DNA of 6,488 bases from Dehalococcoidales bacterium (GCA_002690375.1 NZEH01000012.1:14915-21402), one strand, 5' to 3'. Positions 1 to 5,720 are shown, counted from the stretch's first letter. Made by a program: numbers and translations. The notes: a model not told the origin generated them from the letters alone.

Positions 1-111
1 GGGCGTTGGATTCTCCGGGCTGGCAATCAGCTGGGTTATATCCGAGTAAACCCTCAGCTTGTGGTTCAACCATTGACCCTTACCTTCTAAGAAACTATCG
101 TTGCTTGTCAT
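1..111 (-). CDS. CysM-like PLP cysteine synthase paralogue, N-terminal fragment cut by left window edge
   Basis: Only the first 37 codons are present; the gene continues beyond base 1. The translation begins MTSNDSFLEGKG and contains LRVYSDITQLIASPENPTP. This matches the N-terminus of the next gene (LRVYSDVTQLIASPENPTP) almost residue for residue, so it is a tandem paralogue of that PLP-dependent cysteine synthase. The ATG at 111 is fixed by in-frame stops just upstream, with no other start codon between, and by an AGGGGT ribosome-binding sequence 10 nt before it. Nucleotide identity with the neighbouring copy is about three quarters over the first 60 bases, so the duplication is old. Whether this copy also carries a rhodanese domain cannot be seen. 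It lies 90 bp downstream of its paralogue with no evident terminator between, so it is probably co-transcribed. Confidence 0.85.
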   Translation of the reverse strand, partial: MTSNDSFLEGKGQWLNHKLRVYSDITQLIASPENPTP

Positions 112-145
112 TCTAACATCTACCCCTGTTTACTACTTTAATTGC
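1..145 (-). repeat. Diverged tandem duplication, downstream copy
   Basis: This segment aligns with 1441-1591. The match covers the 5' end of both CysM-like genes (with a two-codon gap), their ribosome-binding leader without gaps, and a run of 11 identical bases (ACTTTAATTGC on the plus strand). In the other copy that run encodes the last codons of cysH. Similarity appears to stop at about base 145. Confidence 0.75.
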
Positions 146-201
146 ACGATGACCTTTCCTTTTAACCCCTGTATTTAGGGAGCAAAACCGGCTTGAAACA
201 A

Positions 202-1557
202 TCAAACTAATCCTTCTTGCTTTACCATCATATCATCTTCGCTGGCCTCCTTTCCCCTATTTCCTCTCGCTTCCCAGCCAATAATTCCTCCCAGCATGTT
301 GTAAACCTCACTAAAACCAAGTTCTTTCATTAAATGTACCGCTATTCCACTGCGGTCTCCGCTCCGACAATAAATAACATACTTTTTGTTCTTCTCAAGT
401 TTATTAAGTTCATTCCTAAAAGTTGCCGAAGAGTAATCCAAATTGATCGCCTCTTCTATGCATCCACCGGCATATTCCTCTGGAGTTCGGACATCAATAA
501 TGGCAAAATTCTGATTGTCTCTATTATCTTCGATCAAAGCATAGGCTTCTTCCCTGATTCGCCTCGATTCTTCTTCCAAGATATCTTTGTAAAAACTAGC
601 ATATTTGAAGGCGTCATCAGGTGACATCACTACAGCTAAACCCCTGCTCGATTTGGCGTAATGTAGGGCAACATGAAGCATAGCTCCCGTGGTCGGACCA
701 ACCGGAATTCCGTCTTTTCTGGCCAGTTCTATGGCAGTTCCATAGGCATCTTCATCGGTTATGGTTACCGTATCGTCTATTACCGAGCTATCCAAAATTT
801 TTGGTATGAGCTCCTCATCCAAGCCAGTGATTCTCTTCATACCGGGCAATTTGTGGTCCGGGGAAGAAGGCTCTACAGCAATAATTTTTATTTCTGGATT
901 TTGTTCTTTAAGGTATCTACCAGCACCGGTTACCGTGCCGCAAGTGCCAAGTCCGACAAAGAAATATTTTATTTTACCCCGTGTCTGCTGCCATATTTCG
1001 GGGCCGGTGGTCTGGTAATGGGCCTCGACATTCAATTTATTCTCGTACTGGTTGAGGCTAATATAGCTATTTTTAGTTGTCGGACTCTCTATTAAGGCGC
1101 TAACCAAGCCCCGAGCTCCTTCAGTGGGAAATATCGGACACAAGGCATCATCAGCTTCCCTTAGTTCAGCCCCTAATAATCTTAATAATATCTTTTTTTC
1201 CTCAGGAATACCTCGCGGAACAGCTATCTGTATCGGTACTCCTAAAGCATTGGCAACACAAGTTAAAGCAATTCCGGTATTGCCCGATGATGGCTCAGCC
1301 ACTGTTCTACCACCTATTTCCAGACCATGGAGCATTTCACTAACAATTCTATCTTTGACCGAACCAAATGGATTATATCTTTCCAGCTTAAGATAAATTT
1401 GGAAGTCTTTATTTAGGTTAATTCTATTTAACCTGACTAATGGTGTTGGATTCTCTGGACTAGCAATTAGTTGGGTTACATCAGAATAAACCCTTAATTG
1501 ATGGTCAAATTCTGTACCTTGTGTAGTGTTTTTGGAAAAGCTATCCTTACTCGCCAT
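202..1557 (-). CDS. PLP-dependent cysteine synthase (CysM-like) fused to C-terminal rhodanese domain
   Basis: The predicted protein has 451 aa. Residues 25-325 form a fold-type II PLP cysteine synthase: Schiff-base lysine K68 in GSVKDR, substrate loop SGNTG (91-95), phosphate-binding loop GTCGT (204-208) and GPTTGA (287-292) near the PLP ring. The stretch QYENKLNVEAHYQTTGPE resembles mycobacterial-type CysM more than CysK. Residues 345-435 form a rhodanese domain with IDVRTPEEY and the active loop CRSGDR (catalytic C397). The fusion suggests a synthase linked to persulfide or thiosulfate sulfur handling; this is inferred, and the acceptor could be O-acetyl- or O-phosphoserine. An in-frame ATG at 1575 exists, but it lies inside the GGGGGAG ribosome-binding sequence and is ACA in the paralogue's aligned leader, so the ATG at 1557 is chosen. 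The gene follows cysH by 21 bp. The phosphate loop has Cys206 where Gly or Thr is usual. Confidence 0.9.
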   Translation of the reverse strand: MASKDSFSKNTTQGTEFDHQLRVYSDVTQLIASPENPTPLVRLNRINLNKDFQIYLKLERYNPFGSVKDRIVSEMLHGLEIGGRTVAEPSSGNTGIALTCVANALGVPIQIAVPRGIPEEKKILLRLLGAELREADDALCPIFPTEGARGLVSALIESPTTKNSYISLNQYENKLNVEAHYQTTGPEIWQQTRGKIKYFFVGLGTCGTVTGAGRYLKEQNPEIKIIAVEPSSPDHKLPGMKRITGLDEELIPKILDSSVIDDTVTITDEDAYGTAIELARKDGIPVGPTTGAMLHVALHYAKSSRGLAVVMSPDDAFKYASFYKDILEEESRRIREEAYALIEDNRDNQNFAIIDVRTPEEYAGGCIEEAINLDYSSATFRNELNKLEKNKKYVIYCRSGDRSGIAVHLMKELGFSEVYNMLGGIIGWEARGNRGKEASEDDMMVKQEGLV

Positions 1558-1591
1558 TCTAAGACACTCCCCCATCTATCACTTTAATTGC
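1441..1591 (-). repeat. Diverged tandem duplication, upstream copy
   Basis: This is the partner of the segment at 1-145. It holds the start of the rhodanese-fused synthase gene, its ribosome-binding leader, and the final codons and stop of cysH. Because the cysH tail is functional here, this copy is the likelier original, with the left-edge copy inserted downstream of it. That direction is an inference. Confidence 0.7.
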
Positions 1592-2337
1592 TGGGTATGT
1601 ATGCCACACTCCCCACCACATTTGCTGGTATTTTGCCAGCGGCAATCTCGCTCAAGCACTCCACCGGGGCCAGAGCAGGGGGCACAACCCAGAGAGCGAT
1701 AACCTATCCCGTACCAGGGATGAGGTTCCATACCTCTGGTAGACATATATCTCCATATCTCAGCTTCAGTAAAATATAGAATTGGGTTCACCTTGATAAG
1801 TCCGCCCTTTTCTTCTACTTCCTGGTAATCTACTCTTGTCCTTCCCTCGGTGCACCTTAATCCAGTTATCCAAGCATCTAAATTGCCTACCGCTGCCTTG
1901 GTCGGTTCTACTTTTAGCAGTCGACAGCATTCATCCGGGTTTATCTCATAAATCATTGACCCTGACTCGGTCTTAATCTGAGAGGCTTTTTGATTAAATT
2001 CTTCAGTAGGCAATAGTATCACCTCCACAGAATCATCCCGCAGAATGTCTGGAACACTATCAGCCACCATATATACCGTAGCACCAAGATTCATCCGCTT
2101 ATTCATTAATTTTAGATACTCAAAAGTCTCTCTTGGCTTGTATTGTGTCATCACCGAAAATATTTTAATATTCGGGTCTACCTCTCTCGCCAGATGGACT
2201 ACAACCATACTGTCTTTGCCAAAAGAGCAGGCGACGGCTACCCTGGAATATTTTTTTATCGCCTCCTCAATCAGTTCTTTAGCCCGGTCAATTTTTTCCT
2301 CCATTGTTGTCGTTTCAACTACACTTCTTTCTTGCAT
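1579..2337 (-). CDS. cysH: Adenylyl-sulfate / phosphoadenylyl-sulfate reductase (CysH, [4Fe-4S] type)
   Basis: The predicted protein has 252 aa, a normal length for the family. It reduces APS (or PAPS) to sulfite in the cytoplasm with thioredoxin-type electrons. Visible motifs are the PP-loop SFGKDS (38-43), a CC pair (137-138) and a CAPC pair (218-221) 79 residues later. Together these ligate the [4Fe-4S] cluster typical of assimilatory APS reductases. The C-terminal GECGIH has the catalytic cysteine C244. The cluster motif favours APS over PAPS as substrate, but some [4Fe-4S] enzymes accept both. The start at 2337 is supported by AAAGGTGG about 9 nt upstream. An additional cysteine (C240) sits four residues before the catalytic one, with another at C232. 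The downstream synthase follows at 21 bp, so sulfite production and cysteine formation are probably co-transcribed. CysD is ruled out by the CC/CxxC and ECGIH motifs. Confidence 0.92.
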   Translation of the reverse strand: MQERSVVETTTMEEKIDRAKELIEEAIKKYSRVAVACSFGKDSMVVVHLAREVDPNIKIFSVMTQYKPRETFEYLKLMNKRMNLGATVYMVADSVPDILRDDSVEVILLPTEEFNQKASQIKTESGSMIYEINPDECCRLLKVEPTKAAVGNLDAWITGLRCTEGRTRVDYQEVEEKGGLIKVNPILYFTEAEIWRYMSTRGMEPHPWYGIGYRSLGCAPCSGPGGVLERDCRWQNTSKCGGECGIHTQQLK

Positions 2338-2365
2338 TTTGCTATACCACCTTTACATTTATTTA

Positions 2366-2384
2366 GCCCATATGGCTATATGGC
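2366..2384. repeat. Imperfect inverted repeat in the cysH leader
   Basis: GCCCATAT and ATATGGC flank a 4-nt centre, with one bulged base. The sequence lies 29 bp before the cysH start. It could be a weak hairpin or a protein site. It does not match any operator I recognise, and chance is a real possibility. Confidence 0.25.
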
Positions 2385-2444
2385 ACCCTGAATTTAAACT
2401 CCCATTAAGTTCCTCTATTCTTTCTCCGTTATTTTGCTTTCATC

Positions 2445-2474
2445 ATCATTCTCCTATGCATATTCTAAAGTCAA
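2445..2474 (-). promoter_or_regulatory. Possible internal promoter for cysH
   Basis: On the minus strand TTGACT (2474-2469) is followed after 18 bp by AATGAT (2450-2445), a 4/6 match to the sigma70 -10 box. It lies in the 169-bp AT-rich gap (2338-2506), the largest gap in the minus-strand cluster, which would let cysH and the CysM-like genes be transcribed separately. The -10 match is weak. Apart from this, the inverted repeat at 2366-2384 and the cysH ribosome-binding site, I see nothing definite in the gap. No rho-independent terminator is evident after the sulfite reductase gene. Confidence 0.3.
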
Positions 2475-2506
2475 AAAGCCAATGGTTTGCCAAATAGACG
2501 TCTCTC

Positions 2507-3508
2507 TCAATTGTAGAAGTTCCCCCTAGCCCTAAACTTTCTCCTCTCTTCAGGTTTCTCAATAACCTCCAGACCCAGCGGCTTTACCACTTCATCAAGG
2601 TACGTGGAAAGACCCAGACGAAGAATTGTGGCACCAATTCTTTCTCTACCCTGTCCATTAGTCTGGTACCACTCCAGCGTCTTCTCAATAAGAAGAAACC
2701 CTTCCTCATCTTGGAGGAATTGGGCTATCTCATAGGCATAAATAGGATGCCTTCCATGCTTACCACCCACTCGGGCAAGCCATCCCTTCCTGGCCACTAA
2801 AAAGGCATCCACCGGACAGACCTTGATACAATCACCACAGTATATACACTTGCCAGCATCCCTTACCGGCAGACCGTCAACTAGGACAAGTGCCCCCTCC
2901 TCACAGCTAGGAATGCAAAGCCCACAGCCATTACACATTTCTGCTAATAATTCTGGCTCAGCTATTCCCTGAAAGCCCAAGTCCATCTCCCTAGTTCGGG
3001 AACAGTCTATAGGACACCCAGAAAAGGAGAGCTTGAATTTATGGTGCCCTGTAGGAGTACCAAAATAGCGCCTATCCACCTCAAAACACATAGTTTGAGA
3101 ATCCATGAGGCTATTGGGGTTCCAAGTACAACCGGCACAGGCAGTGGGCACCCTAATACGAGGTCCACAGGAGGCAACCGACCAGTTTATTTCCTTCAGT
3201 TCACTAGCAATAACATCAAAGTGCTGGTAGTGAACATAAGGGATTTCTATTGACTGTCGAAAAGAAGTATGAACCTCTCCCTGTCCGTATTTCTCGGCAA
3301 GCTCAGCCGCTTTACGTAATTGTTGCGATGAGAGCTTCCCACCAGGGCACCTGAGCCTGACTGTAAAGAGGTTCTCCTGAGTTTGCTTGATAAAGCCCCC
3401 GCTTTTTAGGGTTTCGAAATCCATATTTAAACGACGGGCTTCCCGTCTCATCTTTGCTTGCAATCCTTCATACATCTTATCCTTACTCTCCTTTTTTATA
3501 CCAGACAC
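2507..3508 (-). CDS. Siroheme/[4Fe-4S] sulfite reductase with two ferredoxin clusters (AsrC/Dsr-like)
   Basis: The predicted protein has 333 aa, close to the 337 aa of Salmonella AsrC, and has the same domain order. An N-terminal ferredoxin-like half-domain (about 43-110) contains GEVHTSFRQSIEIP. The siroheme/[4Fe-4S] region (114-170) carries ACAGCTWNPN and SGCPIDC. Two [4Fe-4S] ferredoxin motifs are inserted, C192-C195-C198-C202 and C221-C224-C227-C231, followed by the C-terminal half. The likely reaction is six-electron reduction of sulfite to sulfide, supplying the cysteine synthases. The usual CX5C pair is replaced by CX2C (C124, C127), while CX3C (C165, C169) is intact. No AsrA/AsrB partner is in the window, so the electron donor is unknown; nitrite reduction is an alternative. 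The start is GTG at 3508, with AAAGGAG 12 nt upstream. An ATG at 3475 preceded by AAGGA is also possible. CysK lies 25 bp upstream. Confidence 0.85.
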   Translation of the reverse strand: MSGIKKESKDKMYEGLQAKMRREARRLNMDFETLKSGGFIKQTQENLFTVRLRCPGGKLSSQQLRKAAELAEKYGQGEVHTSFRQSIEIPYVHYQHFDVIASELKEINWSVASCGPRIRVPTACAGCTWNPNSLMDSQTMCFEVDRRYFGTPTGHHKFKLSFSGCPIDCSRTREMDLGFQGIAEPELLAEMCNGCGLCIPSCEEGALVLVDGLPVRDAGKCIYCGDCIKVCPVDAFLVARKGWLARVGGKHGRHPIYAYEIAQFLQDEEGFLLIEKTLEWYQTNGQGRERIGATILRLGLSTYLDEVVKPLGLEVIEKPEERRKFRARGNFYN

Positions 3509-3533
3509 TACCCGATAAAGCTCCTTTAAAAAG

Positions 3534-4481
3534 CTAAATAGAAAGGTAGCGCTCGCCAGTATCAGGCAAAACTACCACGATAAGCTTACCCTCACTCTCC
3601 AGTCTTCTGGCTACCTCCAGTGCTGCCCAGGCAGCTGCCCCCGATGATATGCCAGCCAGTATCCCTTCTTCTTTGGCCAACCTTTTGGTCATTATTTCAG
3701 CATCTTTACTAGCGACCTTAATAATTTCATCAATTAGCTCTGTTTTCAGAACATCGGGCACAAAGCCAGCACCGATGCCCTGAATCTTATGGACTGCCGG
3801 TTTCCCCCCACAAAGGACTGGGGAATCAGCCGGCTCAACAGCAATAGTCTTAAACTGGAGTCTTCTGGATTTAATTATCTCAGCTACCCCGGTAATCGTG
3901 CCCCCGGTTCCGACACTGGCGACTAGAATATCCACTCTACCTTCTGTATCTCTCCAGATCTCCTCGGCAGTGGTCAGACGGTGTACCTCTGGATTGGCTG
4001 GGTTTTTAAACTGTTGGGGCATAAAGTAATTGGTGTTTTCCGCAATCAGCTGTTCAGCTTTTCTCACTGCCCCCGGCATTCCCTCTGTCCTAGGTGTTAA
4101 TGCCAGTTCAGCGCCAAAAATGGAAAGGAGCCGCCGGCGTTCCCGAGATATGGTATCGGGCATGCTAAGAATGAGCTTATATCCCCTAGCGGCACAAACA
4201 AAGGCTAAGGCAATGCCGGTATTGCCACTGGTAGGCTCAACAATAACCGTATCTTTGTTAATGAGCCCCCTCTCTTCAGCATCCACAATCATTGATACTG
4301 CTATCCTATCCTTGACACTGCCCAAGGGATTGAAGGATTCAAGCTTGGCCACAACATCTGCCTTCAGACCGTCAGTTATTCGACTCAATCTAACCAAGGG
4401 TGTATTTCCAATTAGTTCGGTAGAATCATTGGCTATTCCTCTTACTAGCTTAGGAATCTCTATTGGCTTATACCGAAGCAT
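3534..4481 (-). CDS. cysK: Cysteine synthase A / O-acetylserine sulfhydrylase (CysK)
   Basis: The predicted protein has 315 aa, a typical CysK length. It replaces the acetate of O-acetylserine with sulfide, using PLP, to make cysteine. The motifs are in order: GNTPLVRL (25-32), Schiff-base K57 in GSVKDR, substrate loop PTSGNTG (83-89), MPQQF (154-158), phosphate loop GTGGT (191-195), GIGAGF (235-240), GISSGA (277-282) with the pyridine-nitrogen serine, and PDTGERYLS. The protein ends at YLSI, a few residues earlier than many homologues. The start is placed at ATG 4481 because a perfect AAGGAG sits 5 nt upstream. An in-frame ATG at 4499 would add six residues but has a weaker ribosome-binding sequence. 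It lies between the cytochrome c gene and the sulfite reductase that would supply its sulfide. It belongs to the same cluster as a CymR-like regulator, which is notable because Bacillus CymR acts in complex with CysK. Confidence 0.95.
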   Translation of the reverse strand: MLRYKPIEIPKLVRGIANDSTELIGNTPLVRLSRITDGLKADVVAKLESFNPLGSVKDRIAVSMIVDAEERGLINKDTVIVEPTSGNTGIALAFVCAARGYKLILSMPDTISRERRRLLSIFGAELALTPRTEGMPGAVRKAEQLIAENTNYFMPQQFKNPANPEVHRLTTAEEIWRDTEGRVDILVASVGTGGTITGVAEIIKSRRLQFKTIAVEPADSPVLCGGKPAVHKIQGIGAGFVPDVLKTELIDEIIKVASKDAEIMTKRLAKEEGILAGISSGAAAWAALEVARRLESEGKLIVVVLPDTGERYLSI

Positions 4482-4507
4482 CTCCACTCCTTGCGTCATG
4501 CCCCAGG

Positions 4508-5029
4508 CTAAGAGCCTTCCAATAAGGCGCTTACCCGGTCCTGGTTGTAGTCATAGAAGGCTCGCTCCACAGGGCCCCACAGACTCTGGATATAGGTAAT
4601 TACCGCGCTGATCTCATTTGGACTGAGAGAGTTTCCAAAAGGAGGCATGGCACTGGTGAATGGCATCTCATGGAACTCCTCATAGACCTCTCCCCCGTCC
4701 CGGATAATGCGGTAGAGATAGTCATAGCTATGGTGCCAGGCGTGACCAGTGCTGTCGTGCGGCGGCGGCGGAAAAGTGCCATCGGAGTTCTGTTGCCACC
4801 AGTCAAGCTCTCCTACTCCTTGGATTCCATGGCATTGCTCACAGTGAGTCCGATGAATACTTCTGCCAAGGGCAATCTCCGCCACATCAGAAGTCCAAAG
4901 CAAGTCCTGAGAGGATCCATTGCTGGAAGCGCCTGGGCCCCAGGTGAACCACCAGACACCAGTCCCCGCTAATATCAAACCCGTGTAGATGAGGGATCTA
5001 ATGCCCCAAGTCCATCGTCTGTCTTTCAT
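4508..5029 (-). CDS. Membrane-anchored monoheme class I cytochrome c
   Basis: The predicted protein has 173 aa. An N-terminal basic segment (MKDRRW) precedes a hydrophobic stretch (about 11-30), giving a signal anchor or uncleaved signal, so the heme domain should face the outside of the membrane. The heme attachment motif is CEQCH (63-67). The distal methionine is probably M128 in AMPPFG, followed by [17 protein letters not shown], the C-terminal helix typical of class I and cbb3-III-like cytochromes. It carries electrons; the partner is not evident. The ATG at 5029 is preferred over the GTG directly before it, although neither has a strong ribosome-binding site. It ends 26 bp before the chosen cysK start. 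A periplasmic-facing cytochrome is an odd companion for cytoplasmic sulfur assimilation, and may simply be co-transcribed or serve a respiratory chain. GC content looks somewhat higher than in the cysH and CysM-like genes. Confidence 0.88.
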   Translation of the reverse strand: MKDRRWTWGIRSLIYTGLILAGTGVWWFTWGPGASSNGSSQDLLWTSDVAEIALGRSIHRTHCEQCHGIQGVGELDWWQQNSDGTFPPPPHDSTGHAWHHSYDYLYRIIRDGGEVYEEFHEMPFTSAMPPFGNSLSPNEISAVITYIQSLWGPVERAFYDYNQDRVSALLEGS

Positions 5030-5053
5030 CACTGGTTTATCACGGCCAATGCG

Positions 5054-5084
5054 ATTTTATCCCCCTATATTGAAAATTGCTCAA
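5054..5084 (-). promoter_or_regulatory. Possible promoter for the cytochrome c-cysK-sulfite reductase genes
   Basis: On the minus strand TTGAGC (5084-5079) lies 17 bp before GATAAA (5061-5056), with an overlapping TAAAAT (5059-5054) that matches the -10 box 5/6 but at 19-bp spacing. It sits in the 107-bp gap between the Rrf2 gene and the cytochrome gene and would give a leader of about 20 nt. No clear terminator follows the Rrf2 gene, so read-through from the regulator's promoter is also possible. Confidence 0.35.
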
Positions 5085-5139
5085 GCTTCCCTTGGCTAGG
5101 CGACCACTATTGGCAGCTTAAGTCAGAGTGAAGTCCTAT

Positions 5140-5583
5140 CTAAATGTAGTACATTCCTGCTTCTGGGTGCTCTTTCTTTTTCTGCCGCTCAACCAAATCC
5201 TTAAGAGTGGTCGACTCTAAAACCCCATCAATCGCCTGTTTCATTTCACCCCATACATCTCGGGTGACACATAATTCGGAGCGGACACATGTCTCTGGAT
5301 TATCAACGCACTTTACTGGTGCAACTGAGCCCTCAAGAAGGTGTACGACTTCGCTCAGCCTTATATCCTCAGGAGTCCGAGCCAGCGAAACTCCACCCCT
5401 AGCACCACGACTGCTCCGTACCATACCACCAGCTATTAGGGGAGAAATCAAATGCTCTAAATACTGTAGTGAAATCTGCTGCCTCTGGGCGATATCTCTC
5501 AGTAAAACCGGTCTCTCTCCCTGGTGGAGGGCCAGTTCCAAAAGTGCTCTGGTTCCATATTGTCCTCTGGTAGAAAGCTTCAT
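5140..5583 (-). CDS. Rrf2-family transcriptional regulator, CymR/IscR-like
   Basis: The predicted protein has 147 aa, a full-length Rrf2 regulator. The N-terminal winged helix-turn-helix begins MKLSTRGQYGTRALLELA, with YLEHLISPLIAGGMVRSSRGARGGVSLAR as recognition helix and wing. Cysteines C92, C99 and C105 sit where E. coli IscR has its [2Fe-2S] ligands (92, 98, 104), so a cluster is likely. The C-terminus (ESTTLKDL then GMYYI) instead recalls Bacillus CymR, which ends MFYI and represses cysteine genes in complex with CysK. From family and context it probably senses cysteine or Fe-S status and controls this cluster. The start at 5583 has AAAGGAG 8 nt upstream. It heads the minus-strand cluster and is divergent from arsC. 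Its predicted promoter and an inverted repeat overlapping the transcription start suggest autoregulation. Naming it cymR or iscR would be premature because it combines traits of both. Confidence 0.93.
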   Translation of the reverse strand: MKLSTRGQYGTRALLELALHQGERPVLLRDIAQRQQISLQYLEHLISPLIAGGMVRSSRGARGGVSLARTPEDIRLSEVVHLLEGSVAPVKCVDNPETCVRSELCVTRDVWGEMKQAIDGVLESTTLKDLVERQKKKEHPEAGMYYI

Positions 5584-5597
5584 CTACCCCACTCCTT

Positions 5598-5618
5598 TGT
5601 TGACTAATGTGGTCAACA
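5598..5618. promoter_or_regulatory. Candidate Rrf2 operator: perfect 7-bp inverted repeat
   Basis: TGTTGAC (5598-5604) and GTCAACA (5612-5618) are perfect inverted arms around a 7-nt centre. The site spans the predicted transcription start of the Rrf2 gene and ends just before its ribosome-binding site. A second pair, GACTA (5602-5606) and TAGTC (5619-5623), overlaps it. Position and symmetry suit an autoregulatory dimer site; the identity of the bound protein is inferred. Confidence 0.55.
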
Positions 5619-5624
5619 TAGTCG

Positions 5625-5653
5625 AGAATACCATAGAATAAAAAGCTTGTCAA
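5625..5653 (-). promoter_or_regulatory. Sigma70-type promoter of the Rrf2 regulator gene
   Basis: On the minus strand a perfect -35 box TTGACA (5653-5648) is separated by exactly 17 bp from TATTCT (5630-5625, 4/6 match). Transcription would start near 5618, giving a leader of about 35 nt that contains the inverted repeat and the AAAGGAG ribosome-binding site. Confidence 0.65.
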
Positions 5654-5687
5654 TAGCTTTTGTCACTTCTAATACGGTAAAATAGAA

Positions 5688-5701
5688 ACGCATTAATGCG
5701 T
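5688..5701. promoter_or_regulatory. 14-bp perfect palindrome upstream of arsC
   Basis: ACGCATTAATGCGT is a perfect palindrome ending 19 bp before the arsC start codon. It is just downstream of a TAAAAT sequence (5678-5683) that could be a -10 box without a good -35. It could be an operator for the arsC gene or part of the divergent regulatory region. I do not recognise it as a known ArsR site. Confidence 0.4.
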
Positions 5702-5720
5702 ATCTAGGGAAGGACGGCTT

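Noticed and set aside
1558..1575. Upstream ATG extending the rhodanese-fused synthase by six residues
   Set aside because: The codon sits inside the ribosome-binding purine run, and the paralogue has ACA at the aligned position with in-frame stops just beyond. Both genes therefore share the downstream start.
2045..2497. 150-codon plus-strand open frame across cysH and its upstream gap
   Set aside because: It is antisense to the motif-bearing cysH reading frame, has no recognisable domain or good ribosome-binding site, and reads as low-information hydrophobic and serine-rich sequence.
2475..2506. Possible terminator after the sulfite reductase gene (TTGGC elements followed by a T run)
   Set aside because: The TTGGC elements are direct, not inverted, repeats. 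Only a 3-bp stem can be drawn before the T-run, too weak for a rho-independent terminator.
3534..3545. CysK ending in Ile (YLSI), resembling CysE-type CysK-docking tails
   Set aside because: The Ile directly follows the core GERYLS motif and lacks a free flexible tail, so docking into another CysK active site is unlikely. It is probably just a short C-terminus.
4030..4599. 189-codon plus-strand open frame opposite cysK
   Set aside because: It is a shadow of cysK, which has all the family motifs in the other strand. The antisense translation shows no domain.
5207..5641. Plus-strand open frame opposite the Rrf2 gene
   Set aside because: It runs through the Rrf2 promoter and operator region on the opposite strand and shows no protein family signature.
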